The notes: generated by a model from the letters alone, not told the origin. Shown: positions 26,793-36,442, counted from the stretch's first letter. The stretch: DNA of 64,000 nt from Flagellimonas abyssi (GCF_019457905.1 NZ_JAHZSV010000001.1:186001-250000), one strand, 5' to 3'. A program made the numbers and translations.

Positions 26793-27209
26793 ATGGACTC
26801 ACAATCCGACCGTAGATTGGACATTCGTCCCACCATTCAATCATCACATTTTAACAGCCAAATGGGTTTTGATGAGCATTTTCAAAACAAAACCTTACGT
26901 CCTGTAATCAAACTCCAAAATGATTTGTTGGTAGAGGCTTTCAAAAACTATGCAAACAAGCACAAGGGAGCTTTTTACGAACTTTCTCTGGAGAAAAAGA
27001 TGGAGTATATAGAAAGGGCCATCCAAAAGGACATCAAATTCAGAAACTCTTTAAAAGGAATGATTATCGGTCAATTCACTGTAGAAGAGTACCGCGACTA
27101 TATTACCAACTCTTCGGCTCTCAACAAGCGCATGATGAATATGGTAGTGGAACGCCTCAAAGACCAAATTCAACTTTTAGAGGAAGAAGAAGCACTATTC
27201 CAAAATTGA
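26793..27209 (+). CDS. Conserved hypothetical protein of flavobacteria
   Basis: A 138-residue soluble helical protein (core FKNYANKHKGAFYELSLEKKMEYIERAIQKDIKFRNSLKGMIIGQFT). I recall near-identical flavobacterial proteins carrying the name glyoxalase, but I see no VOC fold or metal motif, so I do not adopt that name. The ATG at 26793 (MDSQSD) is preferred over the in-frame ATG at 26757. The strong conservation of the RPxIKLQN...NSSALNKRMM segments suggests a core cellular role. Its 3' end overlaps the convergent DUF2461 gene by 15 bases. Confidence 0.75.
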   Translation: MDSQSDRRLDIRPTIQSSHFNSQMGFDEHFQNKTLRPVIKLQNDLLVEAFKNYANKHKGAFYELSLEKKMEYIERAIQKDIKFRNSLKGMIIGQFTVEEYRDYITNSSALNKRMMNMVVERLKDQIQLLEEEEALFQN

Positions 27210-27878
27210 TTCCCCGTTCAGGTTGGTGGTGAGGATATCGCTCATCAAATCAAAATAAGGACGAATGGACTTAAAGGATTTGTCCACTTCACCCAAAAAA
27301 GAAGGGGACAGCACTTCTTCATCTGTAAGATTCCGAACAAATACAAACTGTTTTTTTCGAATCAAGTCAATATCTGGGTGTTCCTTGTCAAAACCTTTGG
27401 GTGCCGTTTTTAATTCATCACCACGCAATTCACCCCAAGTTTCTTTCAATTCTTTTTGGTTGATGACTTTACGGAAGTCGTCTGCATCCATTTCCAGTTC
27501 TTTTCGAATACGAAACAGGTCTTCCTTGTTCGGGTCCCAGAATCCCGTAGCCAATAAGGACTCTCCTGGTTTTAAGTGAATATAATAACCGCCCCGTAAA
27601 TGTGCCCCCAGTCGGGAAAAAGACCCTGCAAAATGACTTTTGTAGGGTGTTTTGTCCTTAGAAAACCGTATATCTCTGTAAATCCGGAACAGCTTCATTT
27701 TTTCAATATCATCGTGGTGGTTTAAGTTTGTCTTTACAGCTTCTAGAAATGACTTTACCTCGGACTGATGTTTTTTGAAATCAGTTTTATTTGCTTCAAA
27801 CCAATCCCGGTTGTTGTTGTTTTTTAGCTCCTTCAGAAAATCAAAAACTCCTTTGGATATCGTTACATTGGACGCCAT
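27195..27878 (-). CDS. DUF2461 domain-containing protein
   Basis: A 227-residue protein belonging to DUF2461 (TIGR02453). The opening FDFLKELKNNNNRDWFEANK, then LFRIYRDIRFSKDKTPYKSHFAG, and the GGYYIHLKPGESLLATGFW block are diagnostic. It is cytosolic with no membrane segment. The family is widespread and of unknown function. It is divergent from cysE, with 92 bases between. Confidence 0.88.
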   Translation of the reverse strand: MASNVTISKGVFDFLKELKNNNNRDWFEANKTDFKKHQSEVKSFLEAVKTNLNHHDDIEKMKLFRIYRDIRFSKDKTPYKSHFAGSFSRLGAHLRGGYYIHLKPGESLLATGFWDPNKEDLFRIRKELEMDADDFRKVINQKELKETWGELRGDELKTAPKGFDKEHPDIDLIRKKQFVFVRNLTDEEVLSPSFLGEVDKSFKSIRPYFDLMSDILTTNLNGESILE

Positions 27879-27920
27879 ATATCGATAATATGTTATTTTT
27901 AAACTAAAGTTAGCCTTTTA

Positions 27921-27928
27921 TATCTTCG
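27921..27928 (+). promoter_or_regulatory. -7 box for cysE-cysM
   Basis: TATCTTCG differs from TAnnTTTG at one base. A T-rich -33-like stretch (ATTTTT near 27895-27900) lies about 20 bases upstream. The implied start of transcription is about 38 bases before the cysE ATG. Confidence 0.4.
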
Positions 27929-27970
27929 CATGGTAAGGATTTCTATAATTTTAAGACAATATAGCGCAGC

Positions 27971-28762
27971 ATGGACAAGGAAAAAATCATAGCCGAACTC
28001 AACAGGCACAAAAAACTGCCCTATCTTGACTTTAGATTGAAGCAGGAAACGGAGGACTTTACCGATACTCTTTTTTATACCCTATTTGATGCCAACACCC
28101 CAGTTGCCGTAAACTTGGAGCTGTTGGAGAATAAATTCAATCAGCTAATGGATATGGCTTGTTGGGATTTGGAGAAGCCCAATGAAGAACTTTGGGGCAA
28201 TTATGTGGCCCATCTGCCACAGATTCTGGAGAATCTAAATTTAGACGCAGAGGCCATATTGAATTGTGATCCGGCATCCCTTTCCATGCAGGAAATTTAT
28301 ATGGCCTACCCCGGCTTTTATGCCATAGCCATTTATAGATTGGCGCACGAGCTTTATGAAGAAGGTGTTCCATTGATTCCTAGAATGATGACCGAATATG
28401 CGCATAGACAGACCGGTGTGGATATTAACCCAGGGGCAAAAATTGGCAAGTCTTTTTTTATAGATCATGCCACCGGTGTAGTTATCGGCGAAACTGCTGT
28501 AATCCATGACAACGTGAAAATTTATCAAGGGGTGACCTTAGGTGCCCTGTATGTGGCCAAGAACTTGCAGAAAACAAAGCGGCATCCCACCATAGAAAAC
28601 AATGTGACCATTTACGCCAATGCCACTATTTTAGGAGGCGATACCGTTGTAGGTGCCAATTCCGTAATTGGCGGGAACGCTTGGATAACTTCGTCTGTGC
28701 CTCCCAACTCCACCGTTTATCATAAACCAGAAATTAAAATAAAGACAACCCCAAATGTCTAA
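27971..28762 (+). CDS. cysE: Serine O-acetyltransferase
   Basis: A 263-residue enzyme that acetylates L-serine with acetyl-CoA, the committed step of cysteine synthesis. The N-terminal helical domain leads to the SATase core at about 130-255: YAHRQTGVDINPGAKIGKSF, FIDHATGVVIGETAVI, then left-handed beta-helix hexapeptides ending NSVIGGNAWIT. The catalytic His/Asp are in the DINPGA/FIDHATG region. It is of the plant/Bacteroidota EpsC-like type. It overlaps cysM by 8 bases, so the two are translationally coupled and may form the cysteine synthase complex. Confidence 0.92.
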   Translation: MDKEKIIAELNRHKKLPYLDFRLKQETEDFTDTLFYTLFDANTPVAVNLELLENKFNQLMDMACWDLEKPNEELWGNYVAHLPQILENLNLDAEAILNCDPASLSMQEIYMAYPGFYAIAIYRLAHELYEEGVPLIPRMMTEYAHRQTGVDINPGAKIGKSFFIDHATGVVIGETAVIHDNVKIYQGVTLGALYVAKNLQKTKRHPTIENNVTIYANATILGGDTVVGANSVIGGNAWITSSVPPNSTVYHKPEIKIKTTPNV

Positions 28763-29639
28763 CAGCATACTAGATCTTATCGGAAACACCCCAATGGTGG
28801 AATCCAACGTATTGAATACCAATCCAAATGTAAAAATCCTGTTTAAGCTGGAAGGAAATAACCCTGGCGGTAGCGTTAAGGACCGCCCAGCATACAATAT
28901 GATAAAAAGTGGGTTAGAGCGCGGCGATTTTACCAAGAAAACCAAATTAATCGAGGCCACGAGCGGTAACACAGGTATTGGCTTGGCCATGATAGCAGGT
29001 CTTTTTGGCCTTGATATTGAATTGGTGATGCCCGAAAATTCTACCAAGGAACGTGTCCAAACCATGCGGGCCTATGGAGCAAAAGTTACTTTGACCCCTG
29101 CCGATGTTGGAATCGAGGGGGCCAGGGACTATGCCGAAGCCAAAGTCAGGGAAGAAGGTTTCCAAATGTTGAACCAGTTTTCGAATGATGACAACTGGAA
29201 GGCACACTACAAAACCACAGGCCCTGAGATTTGGAGAGATACAGATGGGGAAATCACCCATTTTGTGTCCAGTATGGGCACTACGGGCACCATAATGGGA
29301 ACTTCCACTTATTTAAAGGAGCAAAATCCCAATGTTCAAATTGTGGGCGTACAGCCTACCGACGATTCCAAGATTCCGGGCATACGAAAATGGCCAAAAG
29401 AATATCTGCCCAAAATCTTTAATCCGGACAAAGTGGATGCCGTAATGGAGGTTAGCGAACACGATGCTACCGAAATGGCGAAGCGATTGGCCAAAGAAGA
29501 AGGTATTTTTTCTGGTATGAGCAGTGGCGGAGCGGCGGCTGTAGCCCTGCGTTTGGCCGAAACTTTGGAAAGCGGTACTATCGTATCCATTGTATGCGAT
29601 CGTGGTGACCGCTATTTGTCTTCTAATCTTTTTGATTAA
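28755..29639 (+). CDS. cysM: Cysteine synthase (O-acetylserine sulfhydrylase, CysM type)
   Basis: A 294-residue PLP-dependent beta-replacement enzyme that turns O-acetylserine plus sulfide (or thiosulfate) into cysteine. PLP Lys is in GGSVKDRPAYN, substrate loop EATSGNTGIGLA, phosphate-binding SSMGTTGT, and the C-terminal SGMSSGGAAAVAL with CDRGDRYLSS. The shorter length and RPAYNMI sequence favour CysM over CysK. It is directly downstream of and overlapping cysE. The following ~150 bases hold nothing recognisable. Confidence 0.9.
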   Translation: MSNSILDLIGNTPMVESNVLNTNPNVKILFKLEGNNPGGSVKDRPAYNMIKSGLERGDFTKKTKLIEATSGNTGIGLAMIAGLFGLDIELVMPENSTKERVQTMRAYGAKVTLTPADVGIEGARDYAEAKVREEGFQMLNQFSNDDNWKAHYKTTGPEIWRDTDGEITHFVSSMGTTGTIMGTSTYLKEQNPNVQIVGVQPTDDSKIPGIRKWPKEYLPKIFNPDKVDAVMEVSEHDATEMAKRLAKEEGIFSGMSSGGAAAVALRLAETLESGTIVSIVCDRGDRYLSSNLFD

Positions 29640-29791
29640 GTAGAGAAATACTTTTTAGCATCTATTTTTTGGGTTTTCACGTCGGATTTTTCGTATTATC
29701 CAACAATGTTTGCAGCTTGTCGATTTCTTTGAAATAGCAGGGTAAAACGCCCGTTCTTTATATCAAATTAAGTCGCAAATCCGAGATAGAT

Positions 29792-30274
29792 ATGAATACG
29801 TTGTCAAAGATAATTACCTGGAAACGAAACATACTTGCCAGTATAGCGGTGCTGTTGACTTTGATTGTATTAAGCTTTTACGGAGTTTATACGAATCAGT
29901 TTTACTTTTTAAAACCAGATAACTATATATTTCCCATCTTGAGCTCTGTGCATTTTTTATACTTATATGTAGTTTGGTTCAAAATTACTGAAGATGAACT
30001 GCCAGATCCCAAAATGCGAAACATTGAGTATGTTCTTTACGCCATTATGATCGTGTATATCTTTAAAATTTATGACTCTATCACGGTGTTGAATTCAATG
30101 GAAACCTATGGCGAACACGTGATTCCTGTCACTTTTAAACCTATGGCAACCCTTTCTGTGGTCCTTTATAGTGTTTTGCCAATTCTAACGCTCTACACCT
30201 TTTGGTTGAGAAAGCGCTACATCGGTGTCTACAACTTTGAAAACTACAACGACAACCTAAATATTTGGCAATAG
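29792..30274 (+). CDS. Hypothetical four-helix membrane protein
   Basis: A 160-residue integral membrane protein with four predicted helices (about 15-35, 46-64, 78-98 and 118-140), short loops and Lys/Arg near the ends. I do not recognise a family. It is 150 bases downstream of cysM and converges with the MoxR-like gene with one base between stops, so it is probably its own unit. Confidence 0.7.
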   Translation: MNTLSKIITWKRNILASIAVLLTLIVLSFYGVYTNQFYFLKPDNYIFPILSSVHFLYLYVVWFKITEDELPDPKMRNIEYVLYAIMIVYIFKIYDSITVLNSMETYGEHVIPVTFKPMATLSVVLYSVLPILTLYTFWLRKRYIGVYNFENYNDNLNIWQ

Positions 30275-30275
30275 T

Positions 30276-31745
30276 TTATAGTCCTCGGATATAGTTGCCA
30301 TACAGGTCTTTGAACTGGTACCCTTGCTGAAATCGATGTTTGCTCAGCTTTTTATGGGCTACCAATCCCCATAGCAACAGCTCTTTCAAGAAATATGAAT
30401 CCTCTTTTGGGGTGTCCGGTTGATATTCCTTTAAAAGATGGTTCAGTGGACCGATGGAGTCCAGCTTGGATTTATATTCGTCCTCTTTTTCATCGTCCAA
30501 AAGGTCGAAGCCCTCTCCGTCAAAGAACCAACTGATCAATTCATCATATTCGGTTTCCTCTTCCTTGCGCTGAAGCTTATCAATTTTCGGGAAATAACTC
30601 GGAAATAATGATTTTGCGGCATCTTCAATCAAATTCTCGGCTACGGAACCAGCTCCCTCCTGTTCTCCTTCGTACACCAACTCAATTTTACCCGTGATGG
30701 AAGGGACAACCCCCATAAAATCACTCAAGCGAACATTGGTTTTCTTGTCACCGGCAACAATGGCCCTACGTTCGGCGGTACTCAAAAGGTTTTCGAATGC
30801 CGTGATGCTCATACGTGCACTTACACCACTTTTGGCATCCACATATTCGCTGTTTCTGGCCTCAAAACTGATTTGTTCCAATAAATCCATTGCAATTTCG
30901 GGTACATACACAAAATCGGACTGACGTTTGTCCAGCTTCGCTTCCTGCTTTGTTATTTTCTTCGCAATCTCAATACTCTCTGGATAGTGCGTCAAAATCT
31001 GGGAACCTATCCTATCTTTCAAAGGAGTAACAATGCTTCCCCTATTGGTGTAATCTTCAGGGTTGGCAGTAAACACAAATTGAATATCCAAATGCAAACG
31101 AAGTTTAAAACCCCGAATTTGTATATCACCTTCTTGCAGTATATTAAACAACGCCACTTGAATCCTTGCTTGAAGGTCGGGAAGTTCGTTGATCACAAAA
31201 ATACAACGGTTGGCCCTCGGTATCATTCCAAAATGAATGACACGATCATCCGCGTAGGACAGTTTGAGGTTGGCCGCTTTTATGGGGTCCACATCTCCAA
31301 TCAAATCCGCTACGGTAACATCGGGTGTGGCCAATTTTTCATAGAAACGCTCGTTCCGGTGTATCCAACTTACAGGGGTATCATCCCCTTTTTCCTTGAT
31401 CAATTCCGTGGCATATCTTGAAATAGGTTCCAAAGGGTCATCGTGGATTTCAGAGCCCTCCACAATGGGCATCCATTCATCAAGCAGTTGCACCATTAAA
31501 CGGGCCAAACGGGTCTTTGCCTGCCCGCGCAAGCCCAATAAATTAATATTGTGACGGGAAAGAATGGCTCTTTCCAGTTCTGGAATTACCGAGTTTTCAT
31601 AACCCCAAACGCCTTCGAAAACTTGTTCGCCTTTGGATATTTTCTCCAAAAGGTTCTCCCGAAGTTCGTCCTTAATGCTTCTGTTTGTATATCCCGCTGA
31701 TTTTAATTCACCTAGCGTTGTAATGTTGGTATGATCCAAATTCAT
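30276..31745 (-). CDS. MoxR/magnesium-chelatase-like AAA+ ATPase
   Basis: A 489-residue AAA+ protein: Walker A in GLRGQAKTRLARL, Walker B/sensor region RCIFVINELPDLQARIQVALFNILQEG, sensor-1-like FVFTANPEDYTNRG and an arginine-finger region PLKDRIGSQI. It resembles the magnesium chelatase I subunit and MoxR ATPases. The VWA gene lies 8 bases upstream in the same operon; MoxR-VWA pairs act together in assembling or inserting cofactors into protein complexes. The C-terminal ~150 residues are acidic and helical. No chlorophyll or cobalamin genes are nearby, so chelation is unlikely. Confidence 0.85.
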   Translation of the reverse strand: MNLDHTNITTLGELKSAGYTNRSIKDELRENLLEKISKGEQVFEGVWGYENSVIPELERAILSRHNINLLGLRGQAKTRLARLMVQLLDEWMPIVEGSEIHDDPLEPISRYATELIKEKGDDTPVSWIHRNERFYEKLATPDVTVADLIGDVDPIKAANLKLSYADDRVIHFGMIPRANRCIFVINELPDLQARIQVALFNILQEGDIQIRGFKLRLHLDIQFVFTANPEDYTNRGSIVTPLKDRIGSQILTHYPESIEIAKKITKQEAKLDKRQSDFVYVPEIAMDLLEQISFEARNSEYVDAKSGVSARMSITAFENLLSTAERRAIVAGDKKTNVRLSDFMGVVPSITGKIELVYEGEQEGAGSVAENLIEDAAKSLFPSYFPKIDKLQRKEEETEYDELISWFFDGEGFDLLDDEKEDEYKSKLDSIGPLNHLLKEYQPDTPKEDSYFLKELLLWGLVAHKKLSKHRFQQGYQFKDLYGNYIRGL

Positions 31746-31753
31746 ATGTTGTG

Positions 31754-32917
31754 TTATCCTTTAATTCTTCTTTTTCTGTTTTGTTCGTAATCTTCAAAAA
31801 TCATTTCACCCAAACCTTTTAGTCCTGTATAAAAGGCTTTTCCCTTGTTTGCTTTGGTAAATTCACGCACAAACTGCATCAGGTAGGGGTCCTCTGCAAT
31901 CATAAAAGTGGTTATGGGGATATGAAGTTTCCGGGCCTGTTGGGCCATGGCGTAGCATTTTTCAACGATATATTCGTCCAAACCTACGCTGTTCTTGTAA
32001 TAATCTCCGTTCGGAAGTCGCAAACAAGATGGTTTTCCATCGGTAATCATAAAAATCTGTTTGTTCGTGTTCCGTTTTCTACGGAGCATATCCATCGCAA
32101 GTTGCAATCCGGCCACTGTATTGGTGTGGTATGGACCTACTCTTAAATAGGGTAAATCTTTGATGGGAATGGGCCAAGCATCGTTTCCGAACACCAAAAT
32201 ATCCAGCGTATCCTTTGGGTAACGGGTCGTAATAAGTTCAGCAAGGGCCATTGCCACTTTTTTTGCCGGTGTGATTCTATCCTCGCCGTACAAAATCATA
32301 CTATGGCTGATGTCAATCATCAGCACCGTGCTCATCTGGGCTTTGTGCTGGGTATCTTCGACCACCAAATCCTCTTCACTCAAAGTGAAGTTGTCCAATC
32401 CACGGTTTACTTGGGCGTTCTTGAGGCTTTCAGTCATACTGATGTGCTCCAAGGAATCCCCAAAGCGGTATTCACGGAACTCACCGGTATGCTCATCACC
32501 TTTACCTGATTTTCCTGTTTTGTGGTTTCCGGAGCCACTTCGTTTGATTTTTCCAAAGATTTGGTCCAAGGCCCGTTGGCGCAGCATTCGCTCCAACTTG
32601 GCGGTGACGGAAAGGCTTCCGCCTTTGCCCGTTTCATCCCCTTCTTCGCCTTCGCCGCCCTGTGGATCATCCATATCAAATTCCTCACGGATGTATCCCT
32701 TGGCCTTAAGGTCTTCTATAAAATCATCGATAGTGTAATCGTCGTCGGTAAGCTCGTATTCCTTATCCAATTCACGGAGCCAATCCAGCGCCTCCTCCAC
32801 ATCGCCCGAAGTGTGTGTAATCAGTTCCTGAAAAATCTCAAAGAGTTTTTCGAACGGAGTTTGGTCCGGGGCTTCGTAATTGGTAAAACGAAACCCTTTT
32901 CTTGTGTTCATAGCCAT
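31754..32917 (-). CDS. VWA domain protein, partner of the MoxR-like ATPase
   Basis: A 387-residue soluble protein. Residues about 1-190 include an acidic disordered region (GGEGEEGDETGKGG) and a Lys/Gly/Ser linker. About 195-370 is a von Willebrand A domain with an intact MIDAS: DISHS, the Thr region and TDGKPS. It corresponds to the D-subunit-like partner of MoxR ATPases, with which it is co-transcribed (8-base gap). A TAAATTTA box about 20 bases upstream is one mismatch from the -7 consensus. Its client complex is unknown. Confidence 0.83.
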   Translation of the reverse strand: MAMNTRKGFRFTNYEAPDQTPFEKLFEIFQELITHTSGDVEEALDWLRELDKEYELTDDDYTIDDFIEDLKAKGYIREEFDMDDPQGGEGEEGDETGKGGSLSVTAKLERMLRQRALDQIFGKIKRSGSGNHKTGKSGKGDEHTGEFREYRFGDSLEHISMTESLKNAQVNRGLDNFTLSEEDLVVEDTQHKAQMSTVLMIDISHSMILYGEDRITPAKKVAMALAELITTRYPKDTLDILVFGNDAWPIPIKDLPYLRVGPYHTNTVAGLQLAMDMLRRKRNTNKQIFMITDGKPSCLRLPNGDYYKNSVGLDEYIVEKCYAMAQQARKLHIPITTFMIAEDPYLMQFVREFTKANKGKAFYTGLKGLGEMIFEDYEQNRKRRIKG

Positions 32918-32982
32918 TACATAAATTTACGGTATTTCGCTGTAACGACTAAACGTTTAGAAAAAACTTAACGCGATGAACC

Positions 32983-33015
32983 AAAAAAAGCGCCGAACCA
33001 AGAAGCCCGACGCCT
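32983..33015 (-). terminator. Terminator after the TonB receptor/DUF4249 operon
   Basis: Minus-strand stem AGGCGTCG with CGGCGCTT (two G-T pairs) has a 12-base loop, followed by seven T residues (A-run 32983-32989 on plus). It lies 20 bases after the DUF4249 stop. Confidence 0.75.
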
Positions 33016-33035
33016 AAAATCCAACCAATCTAAAA

Positions 33036-33884
33036 CTAGTCTTCCACAAAGGTGTAGCTGGTTTTGACCACCTGTGTTAACCTGAAGTACCCAAAGGCAT
33101 AGTTTTCAGGATTTGTGGTATTGACACAGTTGCCTTTCACGTCCACTGGCGTGGACTCAAAAAGACCTACACCACCCAGTTGGGAAATGAGTATCTTGAT
33201 GTAATCGTAATAGGCCTTGGAGATCCCATACATTTCTATGTCCACTACATCACCAGGTTTAAAAGGCTCTATTTCAGTATCATCGTCCTCGTCGATTTCA
33301 TACCACCAATCAATCTCGTTGCCATTTAAAAATTCATCTTTGGCTGTTTCCAAATCAGGTAACAGATCACCTTCCCGCTGAAATTTGAAAAGATAATTGT
33401 TCCCTTCTACCTCCGGGTCGGTAAACACCACGTGTACTTCCAGTAGTTCATCATCAAACCCTTCTTTACGCCCCTGAAAAACACTGGTGATGTCCGTCAC
33501 GGCGGTCATAGTCTCCGTTGCAGTATATATCTCACCATTATATTCGATTCTAAGCATGTATTTCTGTTCCAAAACGGGCTCAAAATTTGTGGTCAGGTAT
33601 TCGCCGTTGCCCTGGTCCTCAAAATTATAGCTTGCCCCGCTGCCTTCATTGGTTACAACAACTGAGGCACCTGTTACTTCCATGTTGGTATTTGTGCTAA
33701 AAAATGGGGTGGATTCTCTCAATCGGATGGTCTGTACATTTCCTTCGGAGCCCTTTTCCCAGTCCAGAGATGCTTCCACCACCAATCGTTTTGGGCCTTC
33801 TTGGACCTCCACATCCACCACGTCCGAACATGAGGCAAATATGATCACAATAACCACCAATATAATTTTCTTCAATGTTTTCAT
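33036..33884 (-). CDS. DUF4249 lipoprotein
   Basis: A 282-residue surface-type lipoprotein with signal MKTLKKIILVVIVIIFASC. It is DUF4249: an N-terminal Ig-like unit (RLVVEASLDWEKG), a carboxypeptidase-regulatory-like central part, and the closing YAFGYFRLTQV motif. DUF4249 genes usually follow a TonB-dependent receptor and probably form its outer-surface lid or partner lipoprotein, as SusD does for SusC. Here it starts 3 bases after the receptor stop and shares its terminator and ECF-type promoter. Confidence 0.85.
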   Translation of the reverse strand: MKTLKKIILVVIVIIFASCSDVVDVEVQEGPKRLVVEASLDWEKGSEGNVQTIRLRESTPFFSTNTNMEVTGASVVVTNEGSGASYNFEDQGNGEYLTTNFEPVLEQKYMLRIEYNGEIYTATETMTAVTDITSVFQGRKEGFDDELLEVHVVFTDPEVEGNNYLFKFQREGDLLPDLETAKDEFLNGNEIDWWYEIDEDDDTEIEPFKPGDVVDIEMYGISKAYYDYIKILISQLGGVGLFESTPVDVKGNCVNTTNPENYAFGYFRLTQVVKTSYTFVED

Positions 33885-33887
33885 GAT

Positions 33888-36293
33888 TTAAAATTTAAAG
33901 TTGTAGGTCAATGAGGGCACAATGCCAAAAATCGCTGTTCGCGTAGCTTCGTTGGCCCCGGTCTCCATATTTTGACCGAAGGAAATCGAAGCGGCATTTT
34001 TTCTGTTGTAGAGATTATAGATGCTGAACACCCATTCGCCCTTGAAACGTTTATTTTGATATTTTCTTGGTTTGTAATTGACAGAAACATCCATCCGATG
34101 GTAGCTTGGCAAACGGTCTGAATTTCTTGGGGCGTAGCTTGCTATGGACAAATCCTCGTACACATATTGCCCATTGGGATAGGTCACCGGTCTCCCTGTT
34201 TGAAAAACCAGATTGGTTCCAAAACTCCATTGGTCGTCCAATTGGTAGGCTCCCGATATGGATATGTCATGCGTCCTATCAAAAGAGGCACTGTACCAAT
34301 CTCCATTGTTGATACCGGGTCCTCCGGCTGTTCCTCCCAAGGTTTGTTGCTCTGATTTTGAGAGGGTGTATGCAATCCAACCCGTAAAGTCGCCCTCGTT
34401 CTTCCGAAGCAACAGTTCCAACCCGTAGGCTCGCATTTTGCCATTCAAAATTTCAGTTTCAATGGTGTTTTGACCAACTAGCTCGGAACCATCTATATAA
34501 TCGATTCTGTTATCCACAGTTTTATAGTAGGTCTCCACTTCCAGCGAATAGGTCTTGTCCTTAAAATTGCGAAAGTATCCCAGCGCATACTGGTTGGCCA
34601 ATTGTGGTTTGATAAAGGGGCCACTGGGCGTCCAGACATCCAAAGGGGTGACAGAGGATGTATTGGACAGTAGATGAATGTACTGGGCGGTGCGTGAAAA
34701 ACCTGCTTTTAAGGATGAATCCTCGTTTAACAGGTATGCCAAGGAAACCCGGGGTTCAAAATTCCCGAAGGATTCAATGACATCCCTTTTTTCAAAATTG
34801 GTTTCGCCCGTTACCGTTCCCCTTTCATAAATGCCCAGTTCCGGATTGTACACTACGGGCTGATTGTTTGCGTAGGTGTTGATGGGTTGCCCACCAAATC
34901 TAGAGAAAGCACTGTATCGCAAGCCATATTGTGCGGTAAGTTTAGGGCCCAGTTTTTGCTCTGCGCTCAAATAAAATCCGCTTTCCAGCGCTTTTTTCTG
35001 GTCTAACTTTAATGGATTGACGGGTGATGTCTCGGCAGTGGGGTTCACTTCCCCTGGATTGAAATCATAATAAATACCGTTGATGCCAAAATCCAATTTG
35101 AAGTCATTGCTCAAATAATACTTAAAGTCATATTTAAGATTGTAGTTGGTGATGGAGGACACCCAATCAAATTCATCCTGTGCAAACTCCAGGTCGTAGT
35201 CATATCGACTTAAAATTGCCGAAAGATTGGAAAACAAGCGATCACTAAAAATATGGTTCCAACGTAGGTTGCCCGTGGCATTGCCATAACTACTGTCAAA
35301 ACTATTGCCCAGTTTAAAGGCATCCCGTCCAAAATAACCACTTAAGAAAAGTTTATTGTTACGATTGATGCTGTAATTAGTCTTTAGGTTCAGGTCGTAA
35401 AAGCTGACACTGTTATTTTCTCCTGCGGCCTTGAGCAACAGATCCACATAGGAACGCCGACCGGCAATCAAAAAGGAGCCCTTATCCCCAAAAACGGGTC
35501 CTTCGGCCGTCAGCCTGCTTGATAGGACGCCAATGCCCCCGTTCAGTTCAAAGTTTTTACTGTTCCCATCCTTTTGTCGAATGTCCAACACCGAGGAAAC
35601 CCTTCCCCCAAAGCTTGCTGGAATACCCCCTTTGTAGAGTTTTACATCTTTGATGGCATCCGCATTGAATACAGAGAAGAATCCGAACATGTGCGAAGTA
35701 TTGTAAATAATGGCTTCATCCAGCAGTACAAGATTTTGGTCCTGTGCGCCGCCCCTTACATGGAATCCTCCCGTTCCTTCTCCATTATTGGTGACCCCGG
35801 GCAGCATTTGAAGGGATTTCAATACGTCCAACTCCCCCAAAACCACGGGCATTTGTTTCACGGTGCCCATGTTCATCTTTACCACGCTCATTTCGGGTTT
35901 GCGCAATATGGCCCGTTCTGGTTCATCTGCCATAACGACCACTTCATCCAATTCTGTCGAGAATTCGGATATTTCCACATCTTGCACGATGTCACGATCC
36001 AAATTAACCTCAATATTTACCTCATTATACCCCATATAGGAAATGCTCAACACATATTCCCCTTCCGGAGCTGTAACGGAATAAAATCCATATTCATTGG
36101 TAACACCGCCAACGGTGGTACCATTCAAGAATACAGAGGCTCCGAAAAGAGTTTCCCCATTGCTTTTGTCGGTAATGGTACCGCTGATGGTGTGGCTGGT
36201 CTGGCCTATGGCCAGGATACAGCCCAAAAAGAAAAACCACAGCAACCAAACGTTACATTTGATTACCGGGTCCAACTGTGATTTACTGTTCAT
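33888..36293 (-). CDS. TonB-dependent outer-membrane receptor
   Basis: An 801-residue receptor. The signal sequence (hydrophobic core WLLWFFFLGCILAIGQ) is followed by a CarboxypepD_reg-like domain (HTISGTITDKSNGETLFGASV, about 33-115), a plug domain (MPVVLGELDVLKSLQMLPG to GGRVSSVLDIRQ) and a 22-stranded barrel ending SLTYNFKF with the terminal Phe. The substrate is unknown; DUF4249-linked receptors are not typical polysaccharide SusC proteins. It is transcribed with DUF4249 from a promoter (36336-36363) matching that of the divergent ECF sigma gene, so it is probably a target of that sigma factor. Confidence 0.92.
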   Translation of the reverse strand: MNSKSQLDPVIKCNVWLLWFFFLGCILAIGQTSHTISGTITDKSNGETLFGASVFLNGTTVGGVTNEYGFYSVTAPEGEYVLSISYMGYNEVNIEVNLDRDIVQDVEISEFSTELDEVVVMADEPERAILRKPEMSVVKMNMGTVKQMPVVLGELDVLKSLQMLPGVTNNGEGTGGFHVRGGAQDQNLVLLDEAIIYNTSHMFGFFSVFNADAIKDVKLYKGGIPASFGGRVSSVLDIRQKDGNSKNFELNGGIGVLSSRLTAEGPVFGDKGSFLIAGRRSYVDLLLKAAGENNSVSFYDLNLKTNYSINRNNKLFLSGYFGRDAFKLGNSFDSSYGNATGNLRWNHIFSDRLFSNLSAILSRYDYDLEFAQDEFDWVSSITNYNLKYDFKYYLSNDFKLDFGINGIYYDFNPGEVNPTAETSPVNPLKLDQKKALESGFYLSAEQKLGPKLTAQYGLRYSAFSRFGGQPINTYANNQPVVYNPELGIYERGTVTGETNFEKRDVIESFGNFEPRVSLAYLLNEDSSLKAGFSRTAQYIHLLSNTSSVTPLDVWTPSGPFIKPQLANQYALGYFRNFKDKTYSLEVETYYKTVDNRIDYIDGSELVGQNTIETEILNGKMRAYGLELLLRKNEGDFTGWIAYTLSKSEQQTLGGTAGGPGINNGDWYSASFDRTHDISISGAYQLDDQWSFGTNLVFQTGRPVTYPNGQYVYEDLSIASYAPRNSDRLPSYHRMDVSVNYKPRKYQNKRFKGEWVFSIYNLYNRKNAASISFGQNMETGANEATRTAIFGIVPSLTYNFKF

Positions 36294-36335
36294 TTTTGTG
36301 ATGTTTTGATGTTTGTACTTGAAATTTTCACCATC

Positions 36336-36363
36336 ATAGACAGGTCAAAAAATGAAGGGTTGC
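36336..36363 (-). promoter_or_regulatory. Predicted ECF-sigma promoter of the TonB receptor operon
   Basis: The minus strand has GCAACC (36363-36358), 16 bases, then GTCTAT (36341-36336). Two other copies with the same spacing precede the ECF sigma gene and the barrel gene. The start codon follows 42 bases later. Confidence 0.6.
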
Positions 36364-36442
36364 ATGCATTGGCTTTTTTACGGAAACTTTACGTCCATAT
36401 TTATAATAGATACATTTTTTATAAGTTTTTTTTCTTCATAGT

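Noticed and set aside
26793-27209. Naming the 138-residue protein a glyoxalase
   Set aside because: Although I recall that label on relatives, the sequence is helical and shows no VOC beta pattern or metal ligands.
32271-32738. A 155-codon Ser/Pro/Arg-rich plus-strand frame opposite the VWA gene
   Set aside because: Its composition is that of an antisense reading of acidic and Lys-rich codons; the VWA protein on the other strand has a complete MIDAS.
35574-36281. A 235-codon plus-strand frame opposite the TonB receptor N-terminus
   Set aside because: It lies wholly within the plug and signal region of a firmly assigned receptor. The translation is His/Gly/Phe-rich and low in sense, as expected for an antisense shadow.
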